NCBI RefSeq assembly: GCF_000472545.1
Contig: NZ_AWZV01000024.1
Span: forward strand, 1 to 64,000
Source: Burkholderia sp. WSM2232
GTDB taxonomy: Bacteria; Pseudomonadota; Gammaproteobacteria; Burkholderiales; Burkholderiaceae
DNA length: 64,000 bases
Reading direction: 5' to 3'
Shown here: positions 49,548-57,247 of the stretch, piece after piece
Layout: every line of letters starts with the position of its first letter
How positions within the stretch are numbered: the stretch's first letter is position 1
Translations under genes and position numbers: made by a program
The notes under the pieces: model-generated
What the model saw: only the letters and a program-made list of their open reading frames with translations
Database searches by the model: none
What the model was told of the DNA's origin: nothing

Positions 49548-50450
49548 ATGAGTTACCGGGAACTGGTCGCCGAACTGCCACGCGAGCACGCGGAGGAACT
49601 GTCCGACGCGCTGCTCGGGTTGGGCGCGCTGTCCGTATCGGTCGAAGATGCGGACGCCGACACGCCCGACGAGCAGCCGCTTTTCGGCGAGCCCGGTCTC
49701 ACGCCTGAGCGCACCGCCTGGCAGCGCTCGCGCGTGATCGCGCTGCTCGCGACGGAACACGAACCGGCGGTGCTGCTCGCGGCGGCCTCGAACGAAATCG
49801 GTCTGGACGAAGCACCGCCCTTCACCGTGCGTGAAGTCGAGGAACAGGACTGGGTGCGGCTCACGCAGTCGCAGTTCGATCCGATTCCGATTGGTGAGCG
49901 CATCTGGGTCGTGCCGTCGTGGCACGACGCGCCCGATCCCAACGCACTCGTGCTGGAACTCGATCCGGGTCTCGCCTTCGGCACCGGCAGCCACCCTACC
50001 ACGCGTCTTTGCATGGAATGGCTGGAGCAGTCTGTGAAGCCGGGGCAGTCGGTGCTCGACTACGGCTGCGGCTCCGGCATTCTTGCGATCCTTGCGAAAA
50101 AATGCGGCGCCGACCCGGTGTACGGCATCGACATCGACCCGCAAGCGGTCGAGTCGGCGCGTCACAACAGCGAACGCAACCGCGCCGAGGTCACCTACGG
50201 CCTCCCCGACGAGTGCCCCGCCGGCCAGTTCGAGATCGTGGTCGCCAATATCCTGTCCAATCCGCTCAAGCTGATGGCGTCGATGCTGTCGTCGAAGGTC
50301 AAGCCTGGTGGCCGCATCGCATTGTCCGGCATCCTGGCCCGCCAAGCCGACGAGGTCGCGCAGGTGTACGCGCGCTGGATCGACATTGGCGTATGGCGCG
50401 AACACGAAGGCTGGGTATGCTTAACGGGAACACGCCGCGAAAGCCATTAG
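49548..50450 (+). CDS. prmA: Ribosomal protein L11 methyltransferase
   Basis: PrmA trimethylates ribosomal protein L11. The 300-residue protein has an N-terminal substrate-recognition domain (MSYRELVAELPREHAEELSD) and a class I methyltransferase domain with VLDYGCGSGILAILAKKCGA (SAM-binding) and the later VANILSNPLKLMASML. It begins 3 bases after accC, an overlap-like arrangement implying cotranscription with accBC. Confidence 0.96.
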   Translation: MSYRELVAELPREHAEELSDALLGLGALSVSVEDADADTPDEQPLFGEPGLTPERTAWQRSRVIALLATEHEPAVLLAAASNEIGLDEAPPFTVREVEEQDWVRLTQSQFDPIPIGERIWVVPSWHDAPDPNALVLELDPGLAFGTGSHPTTRLCMEWLEQSVKPGQSVLDYGCGSGILAILAKKCGADPVYGIDIDPQAVESARHNSERNRAEVTYGLPDECPAGQFEIVVANILSNPLKLMASMLSSKVKPGGRIALSGILARQADEVAQVYARWIDIGVWREHEGWVCLTGTRRESH

Positions 50451-50498
50451 AATAAGGCGTATTGTCCAACCAACGGCCTCCTGGCTATCCGGCTCAAT

Positions 50499-51851
50499 AT
50501 GCTTCTGGCGACGCGCTGCCCCTTCTGCGAAACCGTCTTCCGCCTGCAACCGGCGCAGCTCGCGCTGCGCCGCGGGCTCGTGCGTTGTGGGCAGTGTCAC
50601 GAAGTGTTCGACGCCTCCAGCAGCCTCTACGACATCAGCGAGGGCGGCGATTTTGCGAGCGCGAGACACGTCTCTGCAACTGCCGCCGTCGAGGCCCTTT
50701 CCGGCACGCGGCCCGGCGCCGCGGACTTCAGCCCCGCCGCGTGGGACCCGTGGGCGCCGCGGCCCACGCCGCTCTTCGAAGAACGCTTCCGGCATAACGT
50801 GGAGAGTGTCTCGGCGCAACCGCGCTACACGGGCGCCGGCGTCCCCACCGCTTCGGGCCACGCGGCAACGGAACCGGAGTGGTCCGCCGGCGCCCCCAAG
50901 CCTATCGGACCGGCGGACCATGAGCCCGTGCTTGCCGATGCGCCGCTCGAACCTTTCGCTTATGACGACGAGCCGGTACGCGAGCCGATAAATGAGGCGA
51001 TAAATGAGGCCACAAGCGAGCCGACAAACCCGACGATGGAGCAGCCGACAAGAGAGGCGCCCGCCGACGAGGCACCGCGGGTGTGGCACAAGACCGGGCG
51101 CGCTGCCGGCGCGCCGGCTGACGAACCGGTCTTCAATCAATCAGCAGGTTTCCACGGCTTTCCGGACAACGAACCGCATTTCGGCACGACCGGCGTAGGC
51201 GCCGCCGGCCTCGGCACCACGCATCCACATCCGCATTTCGACGATGACGATCTGCGCGGACCAGCCCGGGCTGCGGCCACGCCGGTCGGCGAGCCGTTCT
51301 CGGTGAATCCGGTCAACGACGACGTCGATCCGTTTCCCGTGGTGCGCGAAACGCGCCCGGCCGAGCCGCGCCGTCTCGCATGGATCATAGGGGGATCGGT
51401 GGCGGCGGGGCTGCTCGTCATCGCCCTGCTTGCGCAGCTTGCGTGGTGGCAGCGCGAAACGGTGCTTGTCTATTTGCCGGCCACCCAGGTGCTGTATGCG
51501 AAGGCGTGCGCGCAACTCGGCTGCCAGCTCACGGCGCCGCACGACATAGACGGTCTGCAGGTCGAGCCGTCCGATCTGCGCCAGGTCGACGGGCCGCACA
51601 AGCTCGAATTGCGTATGCCGCTGCGCAACCGCTTCAACGTGGCGCTGGCCTATCCTGCAATCGAACTCACGCTGCTCGATGACCAGAACAACATTGCGCT
51701 GCGCCGCGTGCTCTTTCCGCAAGACTATGTTCCGCCCGGCACGCCGATCGCGGCCGGCCTGCCGCCGCACATGACACAAACCATGATCGTGCGCCTCGAC
51801 ACAGGCAACGCGGTCGCCTCGAATTTCCGCGTACAGATTTTCTATCCGTAA
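50499..51851 (+). CDS. Zinc-ribbon membrane protein (MJ0042/DUF3426)
   Basis: The 450-residue protein starts with an MJ0042 zinc-ribbon (CPFCETVF...RCGQCHEVF, four cysteines within the first 35 residues). A long disordered proline/glutamate/alanine region (about residues 45-290) is followed by one membrane helix near residues 295-318 (LAWIIGGSVAAGLLVIALLA) and a DUF3426 domain outside the cytoplasm (KACAQLGCQLTAPHDIDGLQ and VALAYPAIELTLLDDQNN). Its function is not known. It follows prmA by 48 bases. Confidence 0.85.
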   Translation: MLLATRCPFCETVFRLQPAQLALRRGLVRCGQCHEVFDASSSLYDISEGGDFASARHVSATAAVEALSGTRPGAADFSPAAWDPWAPRPTPLFEERFRHNVESVSAQPRYTGAGVPTASGHAATEPEWSAGAPKPIGPADHEPVLADAPLEPFAYDDEPVREPINEAINEATSEPTNPTMEQPTREAPADEAPRVWHKTGRAAGAPADEPVFNQSAGFHGFPDNEPHFGTTGVGAAGLGTTHPHPHFDDDDLRGPARAAATPVGEPFSVNPVNDDVDPFPVVRETRPAEPRRLAWIIGGSVAAGLLVIALLAQLAWWQRETVLVYLPATQVLYAKACAQLGCQLTAPHDIDGLQVEPSDLRQVDGPHKLELRMPLRNRFNVALAYPAIELTLLDDQNNIALRRVLFPQDYVPPGTPIAAGLPPHMTQTMIVRLDTGNAVASNFRVQIFYP

Positions 51852-51861
51852 CGCATCCCTG

Positions 51862-51885
51862 CGCGCCCGGCTCGAACCGGGCGCG
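51862..51885 (+). terminator. Hairpin downstream of the DUF3426 gene
   Basis: A perfect 9-bp stem (CGCGCCCGG / CCGGGCGCG) with a 6-base loop lies 10 bases after the stop. It has no T-tract, so it may only partly terminate before tpx. Confidence 0.35.
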
Positions 51886-51924
51886 TTCACCGTCATCACT
51901 GACGAACCTTCGGAGCACAACAAC

Positions 51925-52425
51925 ATGAGTCAAGTCACGCTGGGTGGTAACCCGATCGAAGTAGCCGGTACGTTCCCGTCGGTCGGCCAGACCGCGCCTG
52001 CCTTCTCGCTGGTCGGCAAGGACCTGAAGCCGTTGTCGCTCGCCGATTTCGCCGGCAAGCGCAAGGTGCTGAACATCGTGCCGAGCCTCGACACGCCGAC
52101 TTGCGCGACCTCCACCCGCAAGTTCAACGAAGCCGCGGCCAAGCTCACCAACACGTCGGTGATCGTGGTGTCGGGCGACCTGCCGTTCGCCGCGTCGCGC
52201 TTCTGCACGACCGAGGGCATCGAGAACGTTGTGACCGCCTCGACCTTCCGCGGCCATGAGTTCGCGCAGGCATACGGTGTCGACGTGACGAGCGGGCCGC
52301 TAACGGGTCTGACGGCGCGTGCCGTTGTGGTGATCGACGAGAACGACAAAGTCGTTCACGCGGAACTGGTCGGCGAAATCAAGAACGAACCGAACTACGA
52401 CGCAGCACTTGCCGCGCTGAAGTAA
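51925..52425 (+). CDS. tpx: Thiol peroxidase
   Basis: Tpx is an atypical 2-Cys peroxiredoxin that removes hydroperoxides in the cytosol or periplasm. The 166-residue protein has the peroxidatic motif PSLDTPTCATSTRKFNEAA and the resolving cysteine in ASRFCTTEGIENV, 34 residues later as in the family. It precedes the PfkB kinase gene, but the 97-base gap with a hairpin suggests separate transcription. Confidence 0.96.
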   Translation: MSQVTLGGNPIEVAGTFPSVGQTAPAFSLVGKDLKPLSLADFAGKRKVLNIVPSLDTPTCATSTRKFNEAAAKLTNTSVIVVSGDLPFAASRFCTTEGIENVVTASTFRGHEFAQAYGVDVTSGPLTGLTARAVVVIDENDKVVHAELVGEIKNEPNYDAALAALK

Positions 52426-52448
52426 AACCCAAGCGTACGAAGACTCCG

Positions 52449-52471
52449 GCGCCGCGCTTCACGCGCGGCGC
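52449..52471 (+). terminator. Hairpin downstream of tpx
   Basis: A 9-bp perfect stem (GCGCCGCGC / GCGCGGCGC) with loop TTCAC lies 23 bases past the tpx stop. T-tract is absent, only scattered Ts follow. Confidence 0.4.
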
Positions 52472-52522
52472 TGTCGCATCTTCCGTCCGATTTCTCCATA
52501 GTTTTTTACAGGAACGCTCGCC

Positions 52523-53461
52523 TTGTCTACGCTGATTTGCGGCTCGCTCGCCTACGACAACATCATGACCTTCGAAGGCCGGTTCCGGGAGCACATCCTG
52601 CCGGAGCAGGTCCACATCCTGAACGTCAGCTTTCTCGTGCCGACCATGCGCCGCGAGTTCGGCGGCTGCGCGGGCAACATCGCCTACTCGCTGAATCTGC
52701 TCGGCGGCGACGCGCGCATCATGGGCACGCTCGGCGAGGTCGACGCACAGCTCTACATGGACCGGTTCCGGCAACTCGGGCTGTCGACGGAAAACGTGCT
52801 GATCGTGCCAGGCACCTACTCGGCGCAGGCCATGATCACCACCGATCTCGAGAACAATCAGATCACCGCGTTCCATCCGGGGGCGATGATGCAGTCGCAC
52901 CTGAACCGCGCGGACGAAGCGAAGGGCATCACGCTCGGCATCGTCGCGCCCGACGGCTACGACGGCATGGTGCAGCATTCGGAGCACCTGGCGGCGGCGG
53001 GCGTGCCGTTCATCTTCGATCCGGGCCAGGGTCTGCCGCTCTTCGACGGTGCTGCATTGCGGCGCATGATTGAACTTGCGACTTACGTAGCTGTCAACGA
53101 TTACGAAGCCAAGCTAGTTAGCAACAAGACCGGTTGGTCGATCGAAGAGATCGCCGGCAAGGTCGAAGCGCTCATCGTGACACTCGGCGCACACGGTGCG
53201 CAGATTCATCACGCAGGCGGCGTCGAAGAAATTCTGGCCGTCAAGGCGCAGCAGGTGCTTGATCCAACAGGTTGCGGCGACGCATTTCGCGGCGGCCTGC
53301 TGTACGGCATCGAAAAGAAGCTCGGCTGGGCGACCACCGGCCGTCTTGCGAGCCTGATGGGTGCGCTGAAGATCGAGCATCAGGGCCCGCAGAACTACGC
53401 GCCCACCCGGGCGCAGATCAACGAACGGTTCAAGCAGGCGTTCGGGTACGACCTGCCGTAA
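52523..53461 (+). CDS. PfkB-family carbohydrate/nucleoside kinase
   Basis: The 312-residue ribokinase-fold kinase starts with TTG (preceded by ACAGGAA) and reads STLICGSLAYDNIMTFEG. It has REFGGCAGNIAYSLNLLGGD, the phosphate-binding motif VLDPTGCGDAFRGGLLYG with the catalytic aspartate, and an adenosine-kinase-like pattern in its N-terminal half. Adenosine or a sugar is a plausible substrate, but this cannot be settled from sequence. It is followed by the lipoprotein gene. Confidence 0.88.
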   Translation: MSTLICGSLAYDNIMTFEGRFREHILPEQVHILNVSFLVPTMRREFGGCAGNIAYSLNLLGGDARIMGTLGEVDAQLYMDRFRQLGLSTENVLIVPGTYSAQAMITTDLENNQITAFHPGAMMQSHLNRADEAKGITLGIVAPDGYDGMVQHSEHLAAAGVPFIFDPGQGLPLFDGAALRRMIELATYVAVNDYEAKLVSNKTGWSIEEIAGKVEALIVTLGAHGAQIHHAGGVEEILAVKAQQVLDPTGCGDAFRGGLLYGIEKKLGWATTGRLASLMGALKIEHQGPQNYAPTRAQINERFKQAFGYDLP

Positions 53462-53486
53462 TAACGGAAGCTATTGGAGTTAGGGA

Positions 53487-53963
53487 ATGAGAACAACGAG
53501 TCGCCTGGTAGTGGCCGCCTTGATTGCCGGTTCGCTGGCCATGTCGGGGTGTGCGTATAACAGCAGCTCTGCGGACGTCTACACGGCGTCGCAGGCGCAG
53601 CGCGAGGAAACGGTCCGCATGGGCACCGTCGACAGTGTGCGCGCGGTGAAGATCAGCTCGAACAACGGTCAGCCGAGCGGCCTCGGCGCGATCGGCGGCG
53701 GCGCGCTCGGCGCGGTGGCCGGCAGTGCGATCGGCGGCGGGCGCGGCTCGATTGTCACCGGCATCATCGGCGGCCTGGCGGGCGCGGTGGCGGGCAACTC
53801 GGTGGAGAACAGCGTCGCCGTTCGCGACGGTCTCGAAATCACAGTGCGACTCGACAACGGCGACATCCGCGCGATCACCCAGAGCTCCACCGGCGAGATT
53901 TTCCGCGCCGGCGAGCGTGTGCGGCTTCTGTCCAGCGGCGGCGTGACGCGCGTCACGCACTAG
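53487..53963 (+). CDS. Glycine-zipper outer membrane lipoprotein (SlyB/Pcp-like)
   Basis: The 158-residue protein has a lipoprotein signal with lipobox AMSGC (Cys22). A glycine-zipper hydrophobic hairpin follows at about residues 67-110, rich in GGGALGAVAGSAIGGG and IIGGLAGAVAGN. A C-terminal beta-rich part ends VRLLSSGGVTRVTH. It should sit in the outer membrane and help keep it intact, as SlyB does in enterobacteria. A terminator lies just downstream. Confidence 0.88.
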   Translation: MRTTSRLVVAALIAGSLAMSGCAYNSSSADVYTASQAQREETVRMGTVDSVRAVKISSNNGQPSGLGAIGGGALGAVAGSAIGGGRGSIVTGIIGGLAGAVAGNSVENSVAVRDGLEITVRLDNGDIRAITQSSTGEIFRAGERVRLLSSGGVTRVTH

Positions 53964-54009
53964 TTTTCCCCTCTCGAGCGGCCAGCTTGACGCGGCCGCA
54001 TCGACCTCA

Positions 54010-54043
54010 CACGCATGCCCTCCCCTGTGCATGCGTTTTTTTT
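54010..54043 (+). terminator. Intrinsic terminator of the glycine-zipper lipoprotein gene
   Basis: A stem of ACGCATG / CATGCGT with a 12-base loop is followed by eight Ts, 48 bases after the stop. Confidence 0.82.
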
Positions 54044-54132
54044 CGCCCCGAGTTTAGCAGAGGACGCCAAGCTGCACGGTTGGCATCGGACTCTCGACGC
54101 GCAGCGCCCGCGGCTCACGCTTTCTTCGGGCG

Positions 54133-54167
54133 AAAAAAATCCCGTTGCCGAAGGACGGTAACGGGAT
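54133..54167 (-). terminator. Intrinsic terminator of the histone-like gene
   Basis: On the minus strand ATCCCGTT / AACGGGAT form an 8-bp stem with a 12-base loop, followed by TTTTTTT. It lies about 95 bases past the stop. Confidence 0.82.
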
Positions 54168-54261
54168 CATGACCGGGTAGCGCTCGCGAGACTACGTCAA
54201 GCGCTACCCGATCGTGGCGCATCGAACGACGCGCCGAAGTACTTCTACTGCCTGCGTCCTG

Positions 54262-54906
54262 TTACGGACGGCTGCCCGTCGGGAACGGCCATGCCGCTGC
54301 CGGGTTCAGCGCGGTCTTCACCGTTGCCGCCGGTGCGCTCGAAACAGACGTCGCAGCGGGTGCAGGCGCAGCTTTCTTGGCGACAGCCTTCTTCGCCGGG
54401 GCAGCCTTCTTCGCAGGTGCGGCAGCCTTCTTCGCAGGAGCAGCCTTCTTGGCAGGCGCAGCCTTTTTAGCGGCAGCCTTCTTCGCAGGGGCAGCCTTCT
54501 TGGCAGCAGCCTTCTTCGCAGGCGCGGCTTTCTTCGCAGCAGCCTTCTTCGCAGGCGCGGCCTTCTTCGCTGCGGCCTTCTTCGCGGGCGCTGCCTTCTT
54601 CGCAGTCGCCTTCTTGGCCGGTGCAGCCTTCTTCGCTGCTGCCTTCTTGGCCGGCGCTGCCTTCTTCGCTGCTACCTTCTTGGCCGGAGCTGCCTTCTTC
54701 GCTGCAGTCTTCTTGGCCGGTGCAGCCTTCTTCGCTGCTACCTTCTTCGCCGGAGCTGCCTTCTTCGCTGCGACCTTCTTAGCCGGCGCTGCCTTCTTCG
54801 CTGCTACTTTCTTTGCCGGTGCGGCCTTCTTCGCCGGAGCTGCCTTCTTTGCTGCGACCTTCTTCGCTGCAGGCTTCTTAGCGGCGGCTTTCTTTGCAGT
54901 TGCCAT
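54262..54906 (-). CDS. Histone H1-like, lysine/alanine-rich repeat protein (AlgP-like)
   Basis: The 214-residue protein consists almost wholly of short lysine/alanine/proline repeats, alternating AAKKAAPAKK and VAAKKAAPAKK from residue 3 to about 175. A non-repeat tail (SVSSAPAATVKTALNPAAAW) follows and ends PFPTGSRP. Such H1-like proteins bind DNA nonspecifically and may organise the nucleoid; in Pseudomonas a related protein, AlgP, affects alginate genes. The second ATG (54906) lies 6 bases after AAGGAG and is preferred to 54909. Repeat number probably varies between strains. Confidence 0.88.
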   Translation of the reverse strand: MATAKKAAAKKPAAKKVAAKKAAPAKKAAPAKKVAAKKAAPAKKVAAKKAAPAKKVAAKKAAPAKKTAAKKAAPAKKVAAKKAAPAKKAAAKKAAPAKKATAKKAAPAKKAAAKKAAPAKKAAAKKAAPAKKAAAKKAAPAKKAAAKKAAPAKKAAPAKKAAAPAKKAAPAKKAVAKKAAPAPAATSVSSAPAATVKTALNPAAAWPFPTGSRP

Positions 54907-54936
54907 CATTTTCTCCTTCAGGTTTTCAGATGAGAG

Positions 54937-55263
54937 TCAGTTCAAACTACACCCTTCGTCAAAACCCGCTTCCCGCGGACGCTTCTCAGGGCGCGCGCTA
55001 CGAAGCGGGCTATTCATCGGCGTACGCAGGTGCTGCGCGCTTACGCTAATGAATGCGGTAAGGCGCGCCGTGCCCGAAGGCACCGCGCGCCAAATGTCAT
55101 CGGCGTTGGGTCGCAACGCCGGCAATTGCTTGATCGAGCCGACGGCGATCACGCCGACGGCTTTTTCCGGGGGGAAGTTTGCCCATCCCACTGAAGGGTT
55201 CGCAAAGTGCCAGTCATGTTTGTGGGCCGCGAAGGCACGCGGCGCACCGGGCACGCTTTGCAT
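54937..55263 (-). CDS. Hypothetical small protein between nrdB and the histone-like gene
   Basis: A 108-codon frame lies between nrdB and the histone-like gene on the same strand, with AGGAG 12 bases before the ATG. The product shows no family I recognise and no signal or membrane helix. A hairpin with a T-tract on the opposite strand lies inside it at 55137-55166. It may be real or a chance frame. Confidence 0.25.
   Translation of the reverse strand: MQSVPGAPRAFAAHKHDWHFANPSVGWANFPPEKAVGVIAVGSIKQLPALRPNADDIWRAVPSGTARLTAFISVSAQHLRTPMNSPLRSARPEKRPREAGFDEGCSLN
55137..55166 (+). terminator. Hairpin with plus-strand T-tract
   Basis: AGCCG and CGGCT enclose an inner stem CGGCG / CGCCG, with one A/A mismatch between the two stems, followed by TTTTT. 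It looks like a plus-strand terminator, though no plus-strand gene ends here. Confidence 0.4.
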
Positions 55264-55351
55264 CAGGCGGTTCAGCTCCTAAACATAATTGCCGCAGCCT
55301 TTAGGCCGACGGCATCCCCATCGATGAATGCATCTGCGACTCGAACCCGGA

Positions 55352-56584
55352 TCACTCCCAGGTCAACGCGCCGCCAGTCTGATATTCGATCACACGCGTC
55401 TCGAAGAAGTTGCGCTCCTTCTTCAGGTCGATCATCTCGCTCATCCACGGGAACGGGTTTTCCTCGTTCGGGTACAGCGGATCGAGACCGATCTGCTGGC
55501 AACGGCGGTTGCAGATGAAGCGCAGATAGCTCTTGAACATCGACGCATTGAGGCCGAGCACCCCGCGCGGCATCGTGTCTTCTGCGTAGCGATATTCGAG
55601 CTCGACCGCCTGCTGGAAGATCTCGCGGATTTCCGCACGGAACTCAGCCGTCCAGAGTTGCGGGTTTTCGAGTTTGATCTGGTTGATCAGGTCGATGCCG
55701 AAGTTGCAGTGCATCGACTCGTCGCGCAGGATGTATTGGTACTGTTCCGCCGCGCCGGTCATCTTGTTCTGGCGACCCAGCGCCAGGATTTGCGTAAAGC
55801 CGACGTAGAAGAACAGGCCTTCCATCACACAGGCGAAGACGATCAGCGAGCGCAGCAGCGTCTGGTCGGTTTCCAGCGTGCCGGTCTTGAAGCCCGGATC
55901 GGTCAGCACATTGATGTACGGAATCAGGAATTCGTCTTTCGCGCGGATCGAGGGAACCTCGTGATACGCGTTGAAGATTTCCCCTTCGTCCAGACCCAGC
56001 GATTCGACGATGTACTGGTAAGCGTGCGTGTGGATCGCCTCTTCGAACGCCTGGCGCAGCAGGAACTGGCGGCATTCGGGCGCCGTGATGTGGCGGTAGG
56101 TGCCCAGCACGATGTTGTTGGCGGCGAGGGAGTCAGCCGTGACAAAGAAGCCCAGGTTGCGCTTGACGATGCGGCGCTCGTCTTCGGTCAGCCCGTTCGG
56201 GTCTTTCCAGAGGGCGATGTCGCGCGACATGTTCACTTCTTGCGGCATCCAGTGGTTGGCGCAACCAGCCAGATATTTTTCCCAAGCCCACTTGTATTTG
56301 AACGGCACCAACTGATTGACGTCGGTCTGGCCGTTGATGATGCGCTTGTCGGCGACATTGACCCGAGCCTCGGAAACGGCAGCCGTTCCAGCAGCGCGAG
56401 CAATTGGAGCAACGGGAGCGACAGCGATGTCGTTCGCGAAGATGTCTTGAGCCGAGGGAGCATGAGGAGCGGAACGCGTTCCGACTTGCGAACCGACAGC
56501 CGGTCCCGCAGCGTTGCGCAACACGTTCGGTTGCGTAGCGCTCGAGGGAGTTACGGCAGTGATCTCGTCATCCCAGTTGAGCAT
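55352..56584 (-). CDS. nrdB: Ribonucleoside-diphosphate reductase, beta subunit (class Ia)
   Basis: NrdB holds the diiron-tyrosyl radical for reduction of ribonucleotides to deoxyribonucleotides. The 410-residue protein starts MLNWDDEITAVTPSSATQPN and has an alanine-rich N-terminal extension (about residues 10-75). Metal ligands appear in TADSLAANN, EEAIHTHAYQYI (glutamate, histidine and the radical tyrosine), FACVMEGLFFYV and RDESMHCNF. The C-terminus (YQTGGALTWE) is the usual peptide that binds the alpha subunit. nrdA is 663 bases upstream on the same strand. Confidence 0.96.
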   Translation of the reverse strand: MLNWDDEITAVTPSSATQPNVLRNAAGPAVGSQVGTRSAPHAPSAQDIFANDIAVAPVAPIARAAGTAAVSEARVNVADKRIINGQTDVNQLVPFKYKWAWEKYLAGCANHWMPQEVNMSRDIALWKDPNGLTEDERRIVKRNLGFFVTADSLAANNIVLGTYRHITAPECRQFLLRQAFEEAIHTHAYQYIVESLGLDEGEIFNAYHEVPSIRAKDEFLIPYINVLTDPGFKTGTLETDQTLLRSLIVFACVMEGLFFYVGFTQILALGRQNKMTGAAEQYQYILRDESMHCNFGIDLINQIKLENPQLWTAEFRAEIREIFQQAVELEYRYAEDTMPRGVLGLNASMFKSYLRFICNRRCQQIGLDPLYPNEENPFPWMSEMIDLKKERNFFETRVIEYQTGGALTWE

Positions 56585-57247
56585 AAATGTCACCATCAAT
56601 TTAGAACGGTTTGTACCATCTTTTCACGAGCGATAAAAGAGTCCGCTCACGAAAAATCCTGTTTTCGATTCGCGTTGCTACGTTCATACAACACTTTGTT
56701 CAACGATGTGTGTGCATCGCCTCATGTGAGGCGTGTTGAACGTGTGCCGTCGAGGTACTTCGCGAACTCGAAGAGCAACGTGTTCAAGCATCGTTTCGCT
56801 GCTCTATCTATCTGTGTTGCGCAGTGCGTGTGCTGTCTACTGAACCTGCTGCCGGTTGCGAACTTGCTGCGCGTGCCGGTTCGTCCGCACGAGTGAGATG
56901 AAGTTCAACGCAACGTCGGGTCATGCATGTAACCGGCTGCCTTGCTCGCCCGCTTGCCGCGAGCGCGATGGCGTGTTGCTGAAGCGTGCACAAGCGTTGC
57001 GAAACATTGCCTGGGCGGCGGGTCTTGCAATCCGCTGTCGTCTCGCGCGTTGCGCGAAGTGCCGACCTGCTGCTTCGCTACTTCACTTCTCCGACGCTGA
57101 GCGGTGCGGCTTCTCACTTCATCATCGCGCTTGCCGCGCCGCTCGTCGGGATAGTTCTGCTTCATCTTCGCGAGGTCCGTTGTCGCTGCATGAGGGTGAT
57201 TACCTAGGACCCTTTAGCAAACAACGAACCCGCGTTCTGCTCGCCGC
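56585..57247. other. 663-base nrdA-nrdB spacer
   Basis: This unusually long gap separates two genes usually cotranscribed. It contains a 6-bp hairpin (56718-56733, CGCCTC / GAGGCG) and an A/U-rich hairpin just before nrdB (56621-56655). Frames of 86 and 208 codons within it have no family match. A separate nrdB promoter is possible, but I see no clear -35/-10 or NrdR box here. Confidence 0.5.
56621..56655 (-). promoter_or_regulatory. Hairpin in the nrdB leader
   Basis: On the minus strand TTTTCGTGAGCG and CGCTCGTGAAAA form a 12-bp stem with an 11-base loop, in which the two middle pairs are G-U wobbles. It lies 36 bases upstream of the nrdB start and is stable only in the RNA of the nrdB direction, because the other strand has A-C mismatches there. 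Confidence 0.5.

Larger units (their letters stand above)
53964..54261. other. Convergent intergenic region with two terminators
   Basis: The 298 bases between the lipoprotein gene (plus) and the histone-like gene (minus) hold one terminator for each direction. I see no gene. Confidence 0.6.

Noticed and set aside
54377..55282. A hydrophobic FFAGAAFFA-repeat frame on the plus strand
   Set aside because: It is the complement of the lysine/alanine codons of the histone-like gene, which has a ribosome site and terminator in the right direction.
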